From Desulfoluna sp. (GTDB lineage: Bacteria > Desulfobacterota > Desulfobacteria > Desulfobacterales > Desulfolunaceae), in NCBI RefSeq assembly GCF_030145185.1, contig NZ_JAQYWB010000042.1, forward strand, positions 1 to 55,584: a stretch of 55,584 bases of DNA, written 5' to 3'. Shown in pieces: positions 8,606 to 17,362 of this stretch (position 1 is the stretch's first letter; the number at the start of each line of letters is the position of its first letter). Below the pieces are notes generated by a model that saw nothing but the letters and a program-made list of their open reading frames with translations, searched no databases and was not told the DNA's origin. A program made the position numbers and the translations under genes.

Positions 8606-9214
8606 TTACGCTTTTTTCGCACACAGAAAATACCCCCTTTCATCGTCGGTAAACTCCGTGATCGTCAAGTTGGCCCCGGAACACAGCCGCTCCATCTCTT
8701 CGCGTTCGGGGATCATGTCTTTCGCCACGGCCGTGCCTGCCTTGCGGTGTACGTCGTTGATGGCAGACATGGGCTTAAAATGGCAGATGATGAGAAGGCC
8801 CCGGTCCTTCAGGCTGCGTGATAGAATGGCAAGGGCCCCTTTTGGGTCTTCGAGGTGGGGAAAGACTTGGTGACAGAGAGCCAGGTCCACGCCGTCCACG
8901 GGCAGGGGAAAAATTTCGAGCCGTCCCTGCCTCAGCTCCACATGGGCTTGGCCCGTGAGTCTTTTTTTCGCCGCTGCCACCATCCCTGCGCTGATGTCCA
9001 TGGCAAGAACTCGGCCCCTGATGCCCACCGTACGTGCCAGAATCTTGGTAAGACGACCCGTGCCGCAACCCGGCTCCAGAACGGTTTTGCCTTCAAGGGG
9101 ACCGGCTGCGGCAAACACCCGGACCAGCTTTGCGAGCTCCTCCGGACCGTAGTCGTCGGCCGCCCAGGAGGCGTCACTCTGTGAGTCAAAAAAATCCGCC
9201 TTCCGTGCATACAT
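8606..9214 (-). CDS. Class I SAM-dependent methyltransferase
   Basis: The 202-residue cytoplasmic enzyme has the SAM-binding glycine motif VLEPGCGTGRLT (about residues 45-56), an acidic motif II (LAMDISAGM) and the post-I strand LALCHQVFPHL. The ATG at 9214 has AAAGGA upstream. It lies between the binding protein and the TonB receptor in the same strand and operon. The substrate is unknown; the context suggests a metal chelate, corrinoid or chelator precursor. Confidence 0.8.
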   Translation of the reverse strand: MYARKADFFDSQSDASWAADDYGPEELAKLVRVFAAAGPLEGKTVLEPGCGTGRLTKILARTVGIRGRVLAMDISAGMVAAAKKRLTGQAHVELRQGRLEIFPLPVDGVDLALCHQVFPHLEDPKGALAILSRSLKDRGLLIICHFKPMSAINDVHRKAGTAVAKDMIPEREEMERLCSGANLTITEFTDDERGYFLCAKKA

Positions 9215-9240
9215 TTGGGGGTATCCTTTCTTTTAAAAAC

Positions 9241-9356
9241 GCCTCCGGCGGCAAGCTATGCCACCTTGAAATCAAGATTCATTCAAAAAGAGTGTTTCAG
9301 ACCTGTTTGCCAACCTTTTTAAAAGGTTGGCCCCCGGCAGGGCTGCCGGAGGCAGA
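9241..9356. repeat. Composite dispersed repeats inside the operon
   Basis: Two repeat types lie in the 148-bp gap between the binding protein and methyltransferase genes. One is an inverted copy of the CAAGGTGG...CCTCCGGCGG unit (9241-9270). The other is a unit at 9300-9356 with a short inverted repeat CCAACCTTTTT-AAAAGGTTGG and CCCCGGCAGGGCTGCCGGAGGC. A related inverted unit sits at 55369-55412 and a weaker one at 48507-48535. Confidence 0.55.
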
Positions 9357-9362
9357 TCTTTT

Positions 9363-10439
9363 CTATTTTATGGTCAGTTTGACCCCGATGGGGCCGTAGG
9401 TTGTTTTGAGCTGATCGTACACCGGTTTTCCCACGAGGAAGGTGTAGATCTCATTTGCCTTAACGGCCAGGTCGATATCGGCGAAACGCTCCGGGTAGAG
9501 GATCTTTCCGACGGCGTAGGCATCCCCCATGGCGGTGCCGATGTTGGTCATGTACCAGTTGTAGGAGTGAAGGGTGTAGACCCTGTCTTCCCGAAAGGCG
9601 GAGAGGCCTTTGTAAAAGGCCGGTTTGATTTGCATGTCCCGGGCCACATTTCCTTTTCCACCGCCATCGATGAAGATGATGTCCGGGTCCAGGGCAAGGA
9701 GGGTCTCCTTGCCCACAAAGAGGTGACCCTTAGTCCCCTGGTCTGCCACCACGTTTCTGGCCCCCACCCAATCAAAGGGAGCATAGGTGGTTTCCGTGCT
9801 TCCGATGCCCTGGGTCGCTTTAAACCCAATGCCGCCGACGTACACCCTGGGTTTTGTCTCGGCACCCTCCCCTTTCACCCGTCTTGAGAGATCTTTTCTG
9901 GCATTTCCAATAAAGGCGACGACCTCCTCCGCCCGGGTCTCTTTTTCCAGGATTTTTCCAGCCAGGCGCAGGGAACGGTACATGGTCTCGTCAAATCGTC
10001 CGAAGGGACCATAGGAGAGGACCACCACGGGAATCCCGAGCTTGGCCTGGAGTTCGTCGGCTTTGCGTTTCTCCAGGTAGGTGATGAAGATGAGGTCCGG
10101 AGCCGCAGAGAGCAATGCCTCCAGGTCCGGATCGCTGTTGATGGACCCCGGGCCGCCCGGGCCCACGGAGGGGAGCACGTTCAGGTCGCTGTTGGCGACC
10201 CAGTAGGGCCGCGTGGTGGGAAACCGCTTTTCGATGGCCTCCACCCCCGCCACCATCTCTTTGGCCCCCAAGTAAATGATAAGGCGCAGGGTGCCGGGGG
10301 CCAGGCAAACGATACGCTTTGGGGGGGTTGCAATCGTCACGTCCCGTCCCGCCATGTCGCGGACCGTGATGGAATCGGCCATAGCCCCCGGTACAACCCA
10401 AAAGGACAAAATACAAAAAATCAGGAGAGAGCGCTTCAT
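9363..10439 (-). CDS. FecB/BtuF-type metal-chelate binding protein
   Basis: The 358-residue periplasmic protein carries a signal peptide (MKRSLLIFCILSFWVVPGAMA) and the class-III fold typical of vitamin B12, siderophore and molybdate/tungstate receptors. It begins DMAGRDVTIATPPKRIV and has LSAAPDLIFI. Its ATG overlaps the stop of the upstream methyltransferase gene (ATGA), so translation is coupled. A long insert with NSDLNVLPSVGPGGPGSIN is unlike BtuF and closer to FecB-like proteins of uncertain ligand. It works with the ATPase and permease at 11611-13523. Confidence 0.82.
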   Translation of the reverse strand: MKRSLLIFCILSFWVVPGAMADSITVRDMAGRDVTIATPPKRIVCLAPGTLRLIIYLGAKEMVAGVEAIEKRFPTTRPYWVANSDLNVLPSVGPGGPGSINSDPDLEALLSAAPDLIFITYLEKRKADELQAKLGIPVVVLSYGPFGRFDETMYRSLRLAGKILEKETRAEEVVAFIGNARKDLSRRVKGEGAETKPRVYVGGIGFKATQGIGSTETTYAPFDWVGARNVVADQGTKGHLFVGKETLLALDPDIIFIDGGGKGNVARDMQIKPAFYKGLSAFREDRVYTLHSYNWYMTNIGTAMGDAYAVGKILYPERFADIDLAVKANEIYTFLVGKPVYDQLKTTYGPIGVKLTIK

Positions 10440-11542
10440 CAGGGGACCATCCCTTTCTTAACGGCAATAATCATCCTGGAATCCACCCTGTCCCCGAATT
10501 TGGCCAGGGGGAGCCCGGAGAAGGCGTCGGCTTCCAGGGTCTCTTCGATGGTAAAATATTGTGTCAACAGGTCTTGGTGAGCCTCCCAGGAGAGATCGCC
10601 TGAAAACCGGTAGACGTTATCGCCTTTTTTCACCCCGTTAAAAGCAGAGAGGCTCCATTCGAGGTCGAGTAAGCGGTCTTTGGACCCTTCCTCTTTTTTG
10701 TAAAAGACGTGTTTGGTGACAAAAAGGCCCCCGGGCTTCAAGGCGTCATGGATCCGTTTTAAAAGAGCCGGATTTTTTCCCCCGGGATTGTAGGAAAGAA
10801 AGATGACGTCGTGATCGCTTCCCAGGTCGTCGGTAAAGAGATTGCCCGGCACGAACCGGACCCTGTCGGCACCGTTGGCCGCCAGCACCTCTTCGGCCTT
10901 TCGTGCGATGTCCGGAAAATCAAAGACCGTGGCGTGAAGCTCGGGATTGATCCGGCTCAGGGCAATGGCGTAGAGCCCGTGACCGCCCCCTAAGTCCAGG
11001 AGACTCCGGGCTTGCTTAAAGGCCGGGACGGATGCCACGGCCTCAACGGTCTTCTGGAGTTCGCCGCAGAGAATTTCAGCGGCTAAGGAATCCACCAGGC
11101 CGTTTTCGAAAAAGGTTTCTTCCTCCACGGCGATGGGCCCCTCCTGAAGCACCCGGTCCAGCCGATCCCAAAGGGCAAACCCGTTTTGGATATCGCGCAT
11201 CACGGCCCCTTGAAACAAAGGAGAGGAGGTGACGAGGTAGAGGGCGCTCAGCGGGGTATTCCGATATCTGTCGTCCTGCCGATTGAGGAGCCCCAGCTCG
11301 CAGAGGAGTTCCAGAAGGTGTTTCGTGGCAGGGGGCAACAGCCTGCAGGCGTCACAAAGTCCTTCGAGGGTGAGGGGCTCTTCCAGGGCATCAAAAATCC
11401 CCAGGCGAACCGCAGCCGTCATGGCACAAAACTCTTTGTAATGGCGTGATGCCTGATAAAACAGGCCATGGAGAGCATCGGCTTGGGGCTCGGCCCCCTT
11501 TCCCTTCATGTCGTCGGTGGTTGATTCGTCTGTCGCAAACAC
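10439..11542 (-). CDS. O-methyltransferase-like SAM enzyme with dimerisation domain
   Basis: The 367-residue protein has the two-domain plan of plant/bacterial O-methyltransferases (hydroxyneurosporene or acetylserotonin type). An N-terminal winged-helix dimerisation part (AAVRLGIFDALEEPLTLEGL, about residues 42-61) precedes a Rossmann domain with LLDLGGGHGLYAIALS (about 187-202) and DALKPGGLFVTKHV. The GTG start at 11542 is preceded by AAAGGGA. It is embedded between ABC-importer genes, which is unusual for this family; modification of a metal ligand or cofactor is the natural inference. Confidence 0.78.
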   Translation of the reverse strand: MFATDESTTDDMKGKGAEPQADALHGLFYQASRHYKEFCAMTAAVRLGIFDALEEPLTLEGLCDACRLLPPATKHLLELLCELGLLNRQDDRYRNTPLSALYLVTSSPLFQGAVMRDIQNGFALWDRLDRVLQEGPIAVEEETFFENGLVDSLAAEILCGELQKTVEAVASVPAFKQARSLLDLGGGHGLYAIALSRINPELHATVFDFPDIARKAEEVLAANGADRVRFVPGNLFTDDLGSDHDVIFLSYNPGGKNPALLKRIHDALKPGGLFVTKHVFYKKEEGSKDRLLDLEWSLSAFNGVKKGDNVYRFSGDLSWEAHQDLLTQYFTIEETLEADAFSGLPLAKFGDRVDSRMIIAVKKGMVP

Positions 11543-11610
11543 AGCAGGTCCCTTTCTTGAGTTGGTGGTGACGTGAGCAAAGGATCAACGAAGGCCGGTG
11601 TCCCCGGCTT

Positions 11611-12414
11611 TTATCCAGTTTTGACCAGTGAGGGCCGCATGGCCTCGCGTGGCTGATGGCTGTCCAGGGGGACCACCACGGTGTGTCCCCGAACGCGTTC
11701 CAGGGCAACGGGAATACCGTAGACCTCACGGATCATCTCCGGGGTGACCTCTTCACGGGGGCAGAAGGCATGCATGGCTCCGTTGTTTAGCAGGAGAAAA
11801 AAATCGGCGTGGCGAAAGGCCAGGTTCAGATCGTGCATGGAGACCACCGCCGTAAGCCCCTGGCTGACCACGACGTCTGAAATACGGTCCATCACGGCTA
11901 TTTGGTTTTTAAGGTCCAGGCTGCTGGTGGGTTCATCCATGAGAAGCAGCTCGGGCTCCTGGGCCAGAGCCCGGGCAATGGTGACCTTCTGCAACTCGCC
12001 GCCGCTTAAGCTGCCCGCGGGCCGCAAGGCCAAATGGTCCAGGTGCATGGTGGTCAGAATTTTTTCCACCATGGCCAGGTCACGGCGGGACGGTGCCCAG
12101 GTGATATAGGGTTTGCGCCCCAGAAGCACGGTGTCAAAGACGGAAAGAAGCTGGGCCCCGGTGCTCTGGGGTACATAGGCCGCGTATCGGGAGAGTTTTC
12201 GCCTCGGCATGGAGCGGAGATCCAAGCCGTTGAGGCGCACCTCGCCGCGGGAGGGATCAAGAATCCGTATCAGGCACTTGAGCAGGGTCGATTTTCCGGC
12301 CCCGTTAACGCCCAGTACCCCGCAGACAGACCCTGGCGGGAGCTCAAACCCGACCTCGTTAAAAACCGGCGCGCTGCCGTAGTCAAAGCAAAGATTGTTG
12401 ACGTAAAATGTCAT
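11611..12414 (-). CDS. FecE/BtuD-type ABC ATPase
   Basis: The 267-residue ATPase of a metal-chelate importer has Walker A GVNGAGKST (about residues 35-43), signature LSGGELQK (about 136-143), Walker B LLLMDEPTSSLD (about 156-167) and a switch His in VVSMHDLN. Its ATG overlaps the permease stop codon (12411-12414), so the two are translationally coupled. Confidence 0.9.
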   Translation of the reverse strand: MTFYVNNLCFDYGSAPVFNEVGFELPPGSVCGVLGVNGAGKSTLLKCLIRILDPSRGEVRLNGLDLRSMPRRKLSRYAAYVPQSTGAQLLSVFDTVLLGRKPYITWAPSRRDLAMVEKILTTMHLDHLALRPAGSLSGGELQKVTIARALAQEPELLLMDEPTSSLDLKNQIAVMDRISDVVVSQGLTAVVSMHDLNLAFRHADFFLLLNNGAMHAFCPREEVTPEMIREVYGIPVALERVRGHTVVVPLDSHQPREAMRPSLVKTG

Positions 12415-13523
12415 CTGTTTATCCCCCGTACAAGAAGGAAAAGAAAAAGAGGAGCCCCCATAAAGGAGGTCAGTACCCCTACGGGCAGGGCCCCGGATCC
12501 AACGAGAAGGCGACCTGCCGTGTCTGCCCCCAGGAGCAGCAAGGCCCCGATGAGGCAGGAGAAGGGCAGCAGCAACCTGTGGTCACCCCCCACAAGTCGA
12601 CGGGCGATGTGGGGCGCAAGCAACCCCAGAAACGCGATGACGCCGTGAAACGCCGTCACCAGGGCGGCCACCAGGGTGGCAAGGATCATCCCGGTAAGCC
12701 GAAGCCCGGTGACATTGACCCCCAGCGCTTGCGCTTCGTCCTCCCCGGCAGCCAGGGCATTCAAATTCCACCGGTTCAATAGAAAATAGACAAGCACGGC
12801 AAGGGTCACACACCCCAGGATCCACAGCTCCTGCCAGCTGGAGCGGGCCACGTCCCCGAAGGCCCAAAAGACAACCGCTGCAAGCTCTATCTCGGAGGCA
12901 AAATACTGGATTAAAATGGTGCCGGAGGTGAAAAGGGCCGACAGGGCAATGCCGGCCAGAATAACGGATTCCGGGGACATGCCGCGCAAGCGTGCCAGAA
13001 TCAGAATCACCACCGTGGCGGCCATGGCCCCCAAAAAAGCACAGAGCGTCACGGCGCACATGCCGTGAAGGGGCCAGGCCTGGGTGGCGCTGGCTGCCAC
13101 GGCGCCCTGTTCCAGCCCCCCGACACCCAGGACCACGATGGCAAATGCCGCGCCACAGGCCGCCCCCTGGTTTATGCCCAGAGTAAAGGGTGAGGCCAAA
13201 GGGTTCTTTAGAAGGCTTTGGGTGACCAGCCCCGAGAGTCCCAGGCCGCATCCGGCGACCATGGCCGCCACAATTCTCGGCAGTCGGATGCTCCACACCA
13301 CGATGTGGGCTGTGCCTGTCTCAACGCCCAAGAGACTGCGGACAACATCAAGAATCGACAGGTGATAAGAGCCCACGGTGACGGCCCAAACGGCAAGAAC
13401 GATAAGCAGAAGGCACAACCCCGAAAACATCAGGGACCGTCTCGCTATGCTCGCCCCGTACAACCGGGCAACAGGCCCCGGGTCTTCACAGCGGCCCCCT
13501 TGCCTTGTGTCGATGTATTCCAT
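12411..13523 (-). CDS. FecCD/BtuC-type ABC permease
   Basis: The 370-residue inner-membrane permease has about ten hydrophobic segments and the family landmarks IRLPRIVAAMVAGCGLGLSG (about residues 79-98), NPLASPFTLGINQGA and the coupling-helix region FLGLLAPHIARRLVGGDHR. The ATG at 13523 follows GGAGGG. It is the first gene of a six-gene minus-strand operon: permease, ATPase, methyltransferase, binding protein, methyltransferase, TonB receptor. Confidence 0.9.
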   Translation of the reverse strand: MEYIDTRQGGRCEDPGPVARLYGASIARRSLMFSGLCLLLIVLAVWAVTVGSYHLSILDVVRSLLGVETGTAHIVVWSIRLPRIVAAMVAGCGLGLSGLVTQSLLKNPLASPFTLGINQGAACGAAFAIVVLGVGGLEQGAVAASATQAWPLHGMCAVTLCAFLGAMAATVVILILARLRGMSPESVILAGIALSALFTSGTILIQYFASEIELAAVVFWAFGDVARSSWQELWILGCVTLAVLVYFLLNRWNLNALAAGEDEAQALGVNVTGLRLTGMILATLVAALVTAFHGVIAFLGLLAPHIARRLVGGDHRLLLPFSCLIGALLLLGADTAGRLLVGSGALPVGVLTSFMGAPLFLFLLVRGINR

Positions 13524-13591
13524 ACATGCCCTCCGGCAGCGTGACTGTGTCTATGGACGTGCCAAGAAAATAAACGTGCCCAGAAAATAAA

Positions 13592-13648
13592 AAAGGCCAC
13601 GAAGGCTCACCCACCTCTTTCGAGAGTGTTTGAGCCTTCGTGGCCTTT
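13592..13648. terminator. Perfect 18-bp hairpin upstream of the permease gene
   Basis: AAAGGCCACGAAGGCTCA (13592-13609) pairs fully with TGAGCCTTCGTGGCCTTT (13631-13648) across a 21-nt loop. T/A-rich flanks on both sides allow terminator function in either direction. It lies about 70 bp upstream of the importer operon start, so it could act as a leader attenuator or insulate it from the glnK side. Confidence 0.5.
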
Positions 13649-14478
<830 letters not shown>

Positions 14479-14527
14479 GGAAGCATTGCCCAACCCATTC
14501 ACCCATAAATCCAAGGAAGACGCTCTA

Positions 14528-15931
14528 ATGAAAAAACGACTCATGACACTCATCCCACTCCTGGCCATTGCCTCCTCTGCCTGGGCCGGGGACGACACCC
14601 CCACGGCCTTGAGCAACCGGGACGCCATCGTGCTGGTTCAGGAACATGCCAACTTTGTCTGGACCCTCGTGGCCGCCTGCCTCGTCTTTTTCATGCAGGC
14701 AGGATTCGCCCTGGTGGAAGCGGGTTTTACCCGGGCAAAAAACGTCATCAACATCATGATGAAGAACCTCATGGATTTCTCCATGGGCTCTCTGGCCTAC
14801 TGGGCCGTGGGCTTCGGTTTAATGTTTGGCGCCAGCAAAACGGGCTTCTTCGGCACCTCAGGGTTCTTCTTAAGCGATTACACCGAAGGGGGCGATCCGT
14901 GGATCCTGGCCTTCTGGATGTTTCAGGTGGTGTTTGCGGCCACAGCTGCCACCATCGTCTCGGGGGCCATGGCCGAACGCACCAAGTTCTCCGCTTACCT
15001 GGTCTACAGCGTCATCATCAGTGCCCTGATCTATCCCATCTTCGGAAGCTGGGCCTGGGGCGGTCTTCTCAACGGGGGCGGATGGCTTGAAAAATTGGGA
15101 TTCATCGATTTCGCCGGATCCACCGTGGTTCACTCCGTGGGCGGGTGGGCCGCCCTGGCCGGGGCCATCGTTTTGGGTCCCAGACTCGGCAAATACACCA
15201 AAGACGGTAAAATCAAACCCATCCTGGGGCACAACATCGGGTTGGCCGCCCTGGGCGTTTTTATCCTCTGGCTGGGCTGGTTCGGCTTCAACCCCGGGTC
15301 CACCACCACCGCGGATAAAAGCATCGCCCTGATCTTTGTCAACACCAACCTCTCTGCAGCCACCGGCTCCGTGGCCGCCATGATCGTCTCCTGGATCACC
15401 TTTGGCAAACCGGACGTAGGCATGAGTTTAAACGGTGCCCTGGCCGGTTTGGTGGGCATCACCGCAGGATGCGCCAACGTCTCCCCGTCAAGCGCCATCA
15501 TCATCGGTCTTCTGGCAGGCATTCTGGTGGTCTTTTCGGTTGTCTTCTTTGACAAGTGCCGTATCGATGACCCGGTCGGCGCCATCTCCGTCCACGGGGT
15601 CTGCGGTGCCTGGGGAACCCTGGCCGCCGGACTCTTTGACACGGGCGGATTCTCCATCTCGGTGGTCTCTGTACAGCTCATCGGCATCGCCGCCTGCTTC
15701 GCATGGACCTTTCCCACGGCCTACGGTCTTTTCAAACTCCTTGAAAAAACCATGGGACTTCGAGTGACGGCCGAAGAGGAGATGATGGGGCTCGACCTCT
15801 GCGAGCACGGTGGCAACGCCTACCCAAACTTTGAAGTGTACAACTACGACGGAGGCGGAAAGTCACCTGACGCAACCGGAGAAAGAAGCGCTTCCATGCG
15901 CCTGAAAAGACCGCCGGAACCGGCCGTCTGA
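14528..15931 (+). CDS. amtB: Ammonium transporter AmtB
   Basis: The 467-residue inner-membrane channel conducts ammonium/ammonia when PII is released. It starts with a cleavable signal peptide (MKKRLMTLIPLLAIASSAWA), then about eleven helices. Landmarks include FFMQAGFALVEAG, SWAWGGLLNGGGWL, STVVHSVGGWAALAGA (pore His) and the second pore-His region GAISVHGVCGAWGTLA. The cytosolic tail has the MGLDLCEHGG motif that contacts PII. The start has AAGGAAG upstream. Confidence 0.95.
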   Translation: MKKRLMTLIPLLAIASSAWAGDDTPTALSNRDAIVLVQEHANFVWTLVAACLVFFMQAGFALVEAGFTRAKNVINIMMKNLMDFSMGSLAYWAVGFGLMFGASKTGFFGTSGFFLSDYTEGGDPWILAFWMFQVVFAATAATIVSGAMAERTKFSAYLVYSVIISALIYPIFGSWAWGGLLNGGGWLEKLGFIDFAGSTVVHSVGGWAALAGAIVLGPRLGKYTKDGKIKPILGHNIGLAALGVFILWLGWFGFNPGSTTTADKSIALIFVNTNLSAATGSVAAMIVSWITFGKPDVGMSLNGALAGLVGITAGCANVSPSSAIIIGLLAGILVVFSVVFFDKCRIDDPVGAISVHGVCGAWGTLAAGLFDTGGFSISVVSVQLIGIAACFAWTFPTAYGLFKLLEKTMGLRVTAEEEMMGLDLCEHGGNAYPNFEVYNYDGGGKSPDATGERSASMRLKRPPEPAV

Positions 15932-15941
15932 TACCCACAAA

Positions 15942-15968
15942 GCCTCCGACGGATTTTCCGTCGGAGGC
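15942..15968 (+). terminator. 12-bp hairpin between amtB and the nitrogenase-like gene
   Basis: GCCTCCGACGGA (15942-15953) pairs perfectly with TCCGTCGGAGGC (15957-15968) around TTT. No T-run follows, so it probably reduces rather than ends transcription into the next gene. Confidence 0.6.
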
Positions 15969-15987
15969 CCTATTAAAAGGAAAAACC

Positions 15988-16737
15988 ATGGACGCTCGAC
16001 ACCTCTGCATAAGCCACGCCCCCGGACCGGCCCTTTATCCCGCAATCGATGCCCTTCACCTCGTCTACGGGGATACCGGCGGCACCTGCCCATGGGAAAA
16101 CCCGACGAATCATCGCCCTGCCCTTTCGGCACATCTGGGCAGCACCGCGGGGATCACCCAAGGAAAGAAGACGCTCTACCGGGGCCTCTTGGACCTCATC
16201 GAAGGACACCACCCGGCGGCGGCCTTCGTCTACCCCACAGGCCGGGGAGACGGTTTGGGCGAGGAGGTGGATGCGGTGTGTTCCAAAGTGGAAAAAGAGA
16301 AAGGAATCCCCGTGATTGCCGTCCATTCAGAAGGACCTAACGGGGTAAAAAAGAGCCCGTGCCGGGTCTCCTGCGAGGCTCTGTTTCGACTTATGGGGAC
16401 AGGAAACACCGAAGGCATTTCTCCGGCGAGCGTCAACATCCTCGGTGGGGAGCACAACAAAGGGGCCATCGGCGAGTGGGTACGATACTGCCACGCCCTG
16501 GGGGTGGAGGTGGTCTCCGTGCTCCCGGCCGACTGCGAGGTTGCGGACATCCGACGCAGCCACGGCGCCGCACTCAATGTGGTGATTTCAGAAGGGAACC
16601 TGCTGCAACTGGCCCTCATGATGGAGATTGAATACGGCATCCCGTTTTTCCATGTCTCCGGCGATGGCGCAGGGATACCGGTGGAGGCATTCGCCGCCGT
16701 AAAAAACGGATGTGTCCACCGCACCTCATCGAGATAA
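15988..16737 (+). CDS. Short nitrogenase component 1-like protein (NifD/NifE type)
   Basis: The 249-residue protein aligns by eye with the first and second Rossmann-like domains of NifD/NifE. LCISHAPGPALY resembles the P-cluster loop ISHGPVGC; GLLDLIEGHHPAAAFVYPTG resembles the second strand; IPVIAVHSEG, SVNILGGEHNKGAI and the EIEYGIPFF segment also match in order. It lacks the N-terminal Cys region and the whole third domain, being about half the usual 450-500 residues, and the GC after HGP is replaced by PA. The ATG at 15988 has AAAAGG upstream. Position behind glnK-amtB supports a nitrogen-related or cofactor role, but it could be a decayed gene. Confidence 0.65.
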   Translation: MDARHLCISHAPGPALYPAIDALHLVYGDTGGTCPWENPTNHRPALSAHLGSTAGITQGKKTLYRGLLDLIEGHHPAAAFVYPTGRGDGLGEEVDAVCSKVEKEKGIPVIAVHSEGPNGVKKSPCRVSCEALFRLMGTGNTEGISPASVNILGGEHNKGAIGEWVRYCHALGVEVVSVLPADCEVADIRRSHGAALNVVISEGNLLQLALMMEIEYGIPFFHVSGDGAGIPVEAFAAVKNGCVHRTSSR

Positions 16738-16948
16738 AATGGCCTTAGTTATCGTTTCGGCCACATTCATAAAGCCGATCTCGAGTGTGGTTCTCTCTTC
16801 GAGCGTTACGGTTTATCGTACCGGCAAGGCAGAGCCTTGCATCCAACCCCGGCACTGACCCATTAAGTGGTGGGACAACAAAACGTGTACAGTATGATCA
16901 CAAGGTAAGTACCGGACAGAGCTTGGGAGCATTATTGTTGCCTGATTT

Positions 16949-17300
16949 GTAACTATTCAGCTTGCCTTCGCCAGGTCGTTCGAGACAAATCACAGAAAGA
17001 TTCAAATGCCAAGACGTCACGTCTTTTCATCACCGCGTAGGGTGCGGCTCCCGCACCTTTTACCGTAGAGAGGGCCCTCAGCCTCACAAGTTAACGATGA
17101 CCACGAGTCTTATTTCAACATGCGGTGTTTCCGGCAAACGATACGCCGGGTGGATGCGCACGGCGCACCCTACGCATCCACCCGGCACTTCATTGTAAAA
17201 ATGAGGACCATAGGGATTTTCATACATGGATCCCCGCCTGCGCGGGGAAGACGAAAAGCGTAGGGTGCTGTCAGACCGGGGTCATAAAGAAAAAATGGAT
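16949..17300 (+). repeat. Interrupted copy of a 160-bp repeat (left flank of the peptide-transport cluster)
   Basis: GTAACTATTCAGCTTGCCTTCGCC through the segment containing CCCCGCCTGCGCGGGG and TGTCAGACCGGGGTCATAAAG matches 24958-25127 in inverse orientation. This copy is split by an insertion (17031-17216) and has lost its right inverted end. The adjacent gap 16738-16948 has a small hairpin (GCAAGGC-AGA-GCCTTGC, 16825-16841) but no gene. Confidence 0.65.
17031..17216. repeat. MITE-like insertion with a 7-bp direct repeat
   Basis: This segment interrupts the flanking repeat, which is continuous in its inverted sister at 24958-25127. TTTTCAT occurs just before it (17024-17030) and again at its end (17217-17223), consistent with a target-site duplication. 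Its core has inverted GCGTAGGGTGCG (17035-17046) and CGCACCCTACGC (17164-17175), as in the element at 260-381. The right-hand 41 bp lie outside the inverted ends, so the exact boundary is uncertain. Confidence 0.6.
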
Positions 17301-17362
17301 ACTTCAAATTTACGTTGCCGGAGGCTTTTTGGGAAACTGAACACTTCCCTGTTTTTTCCCAC

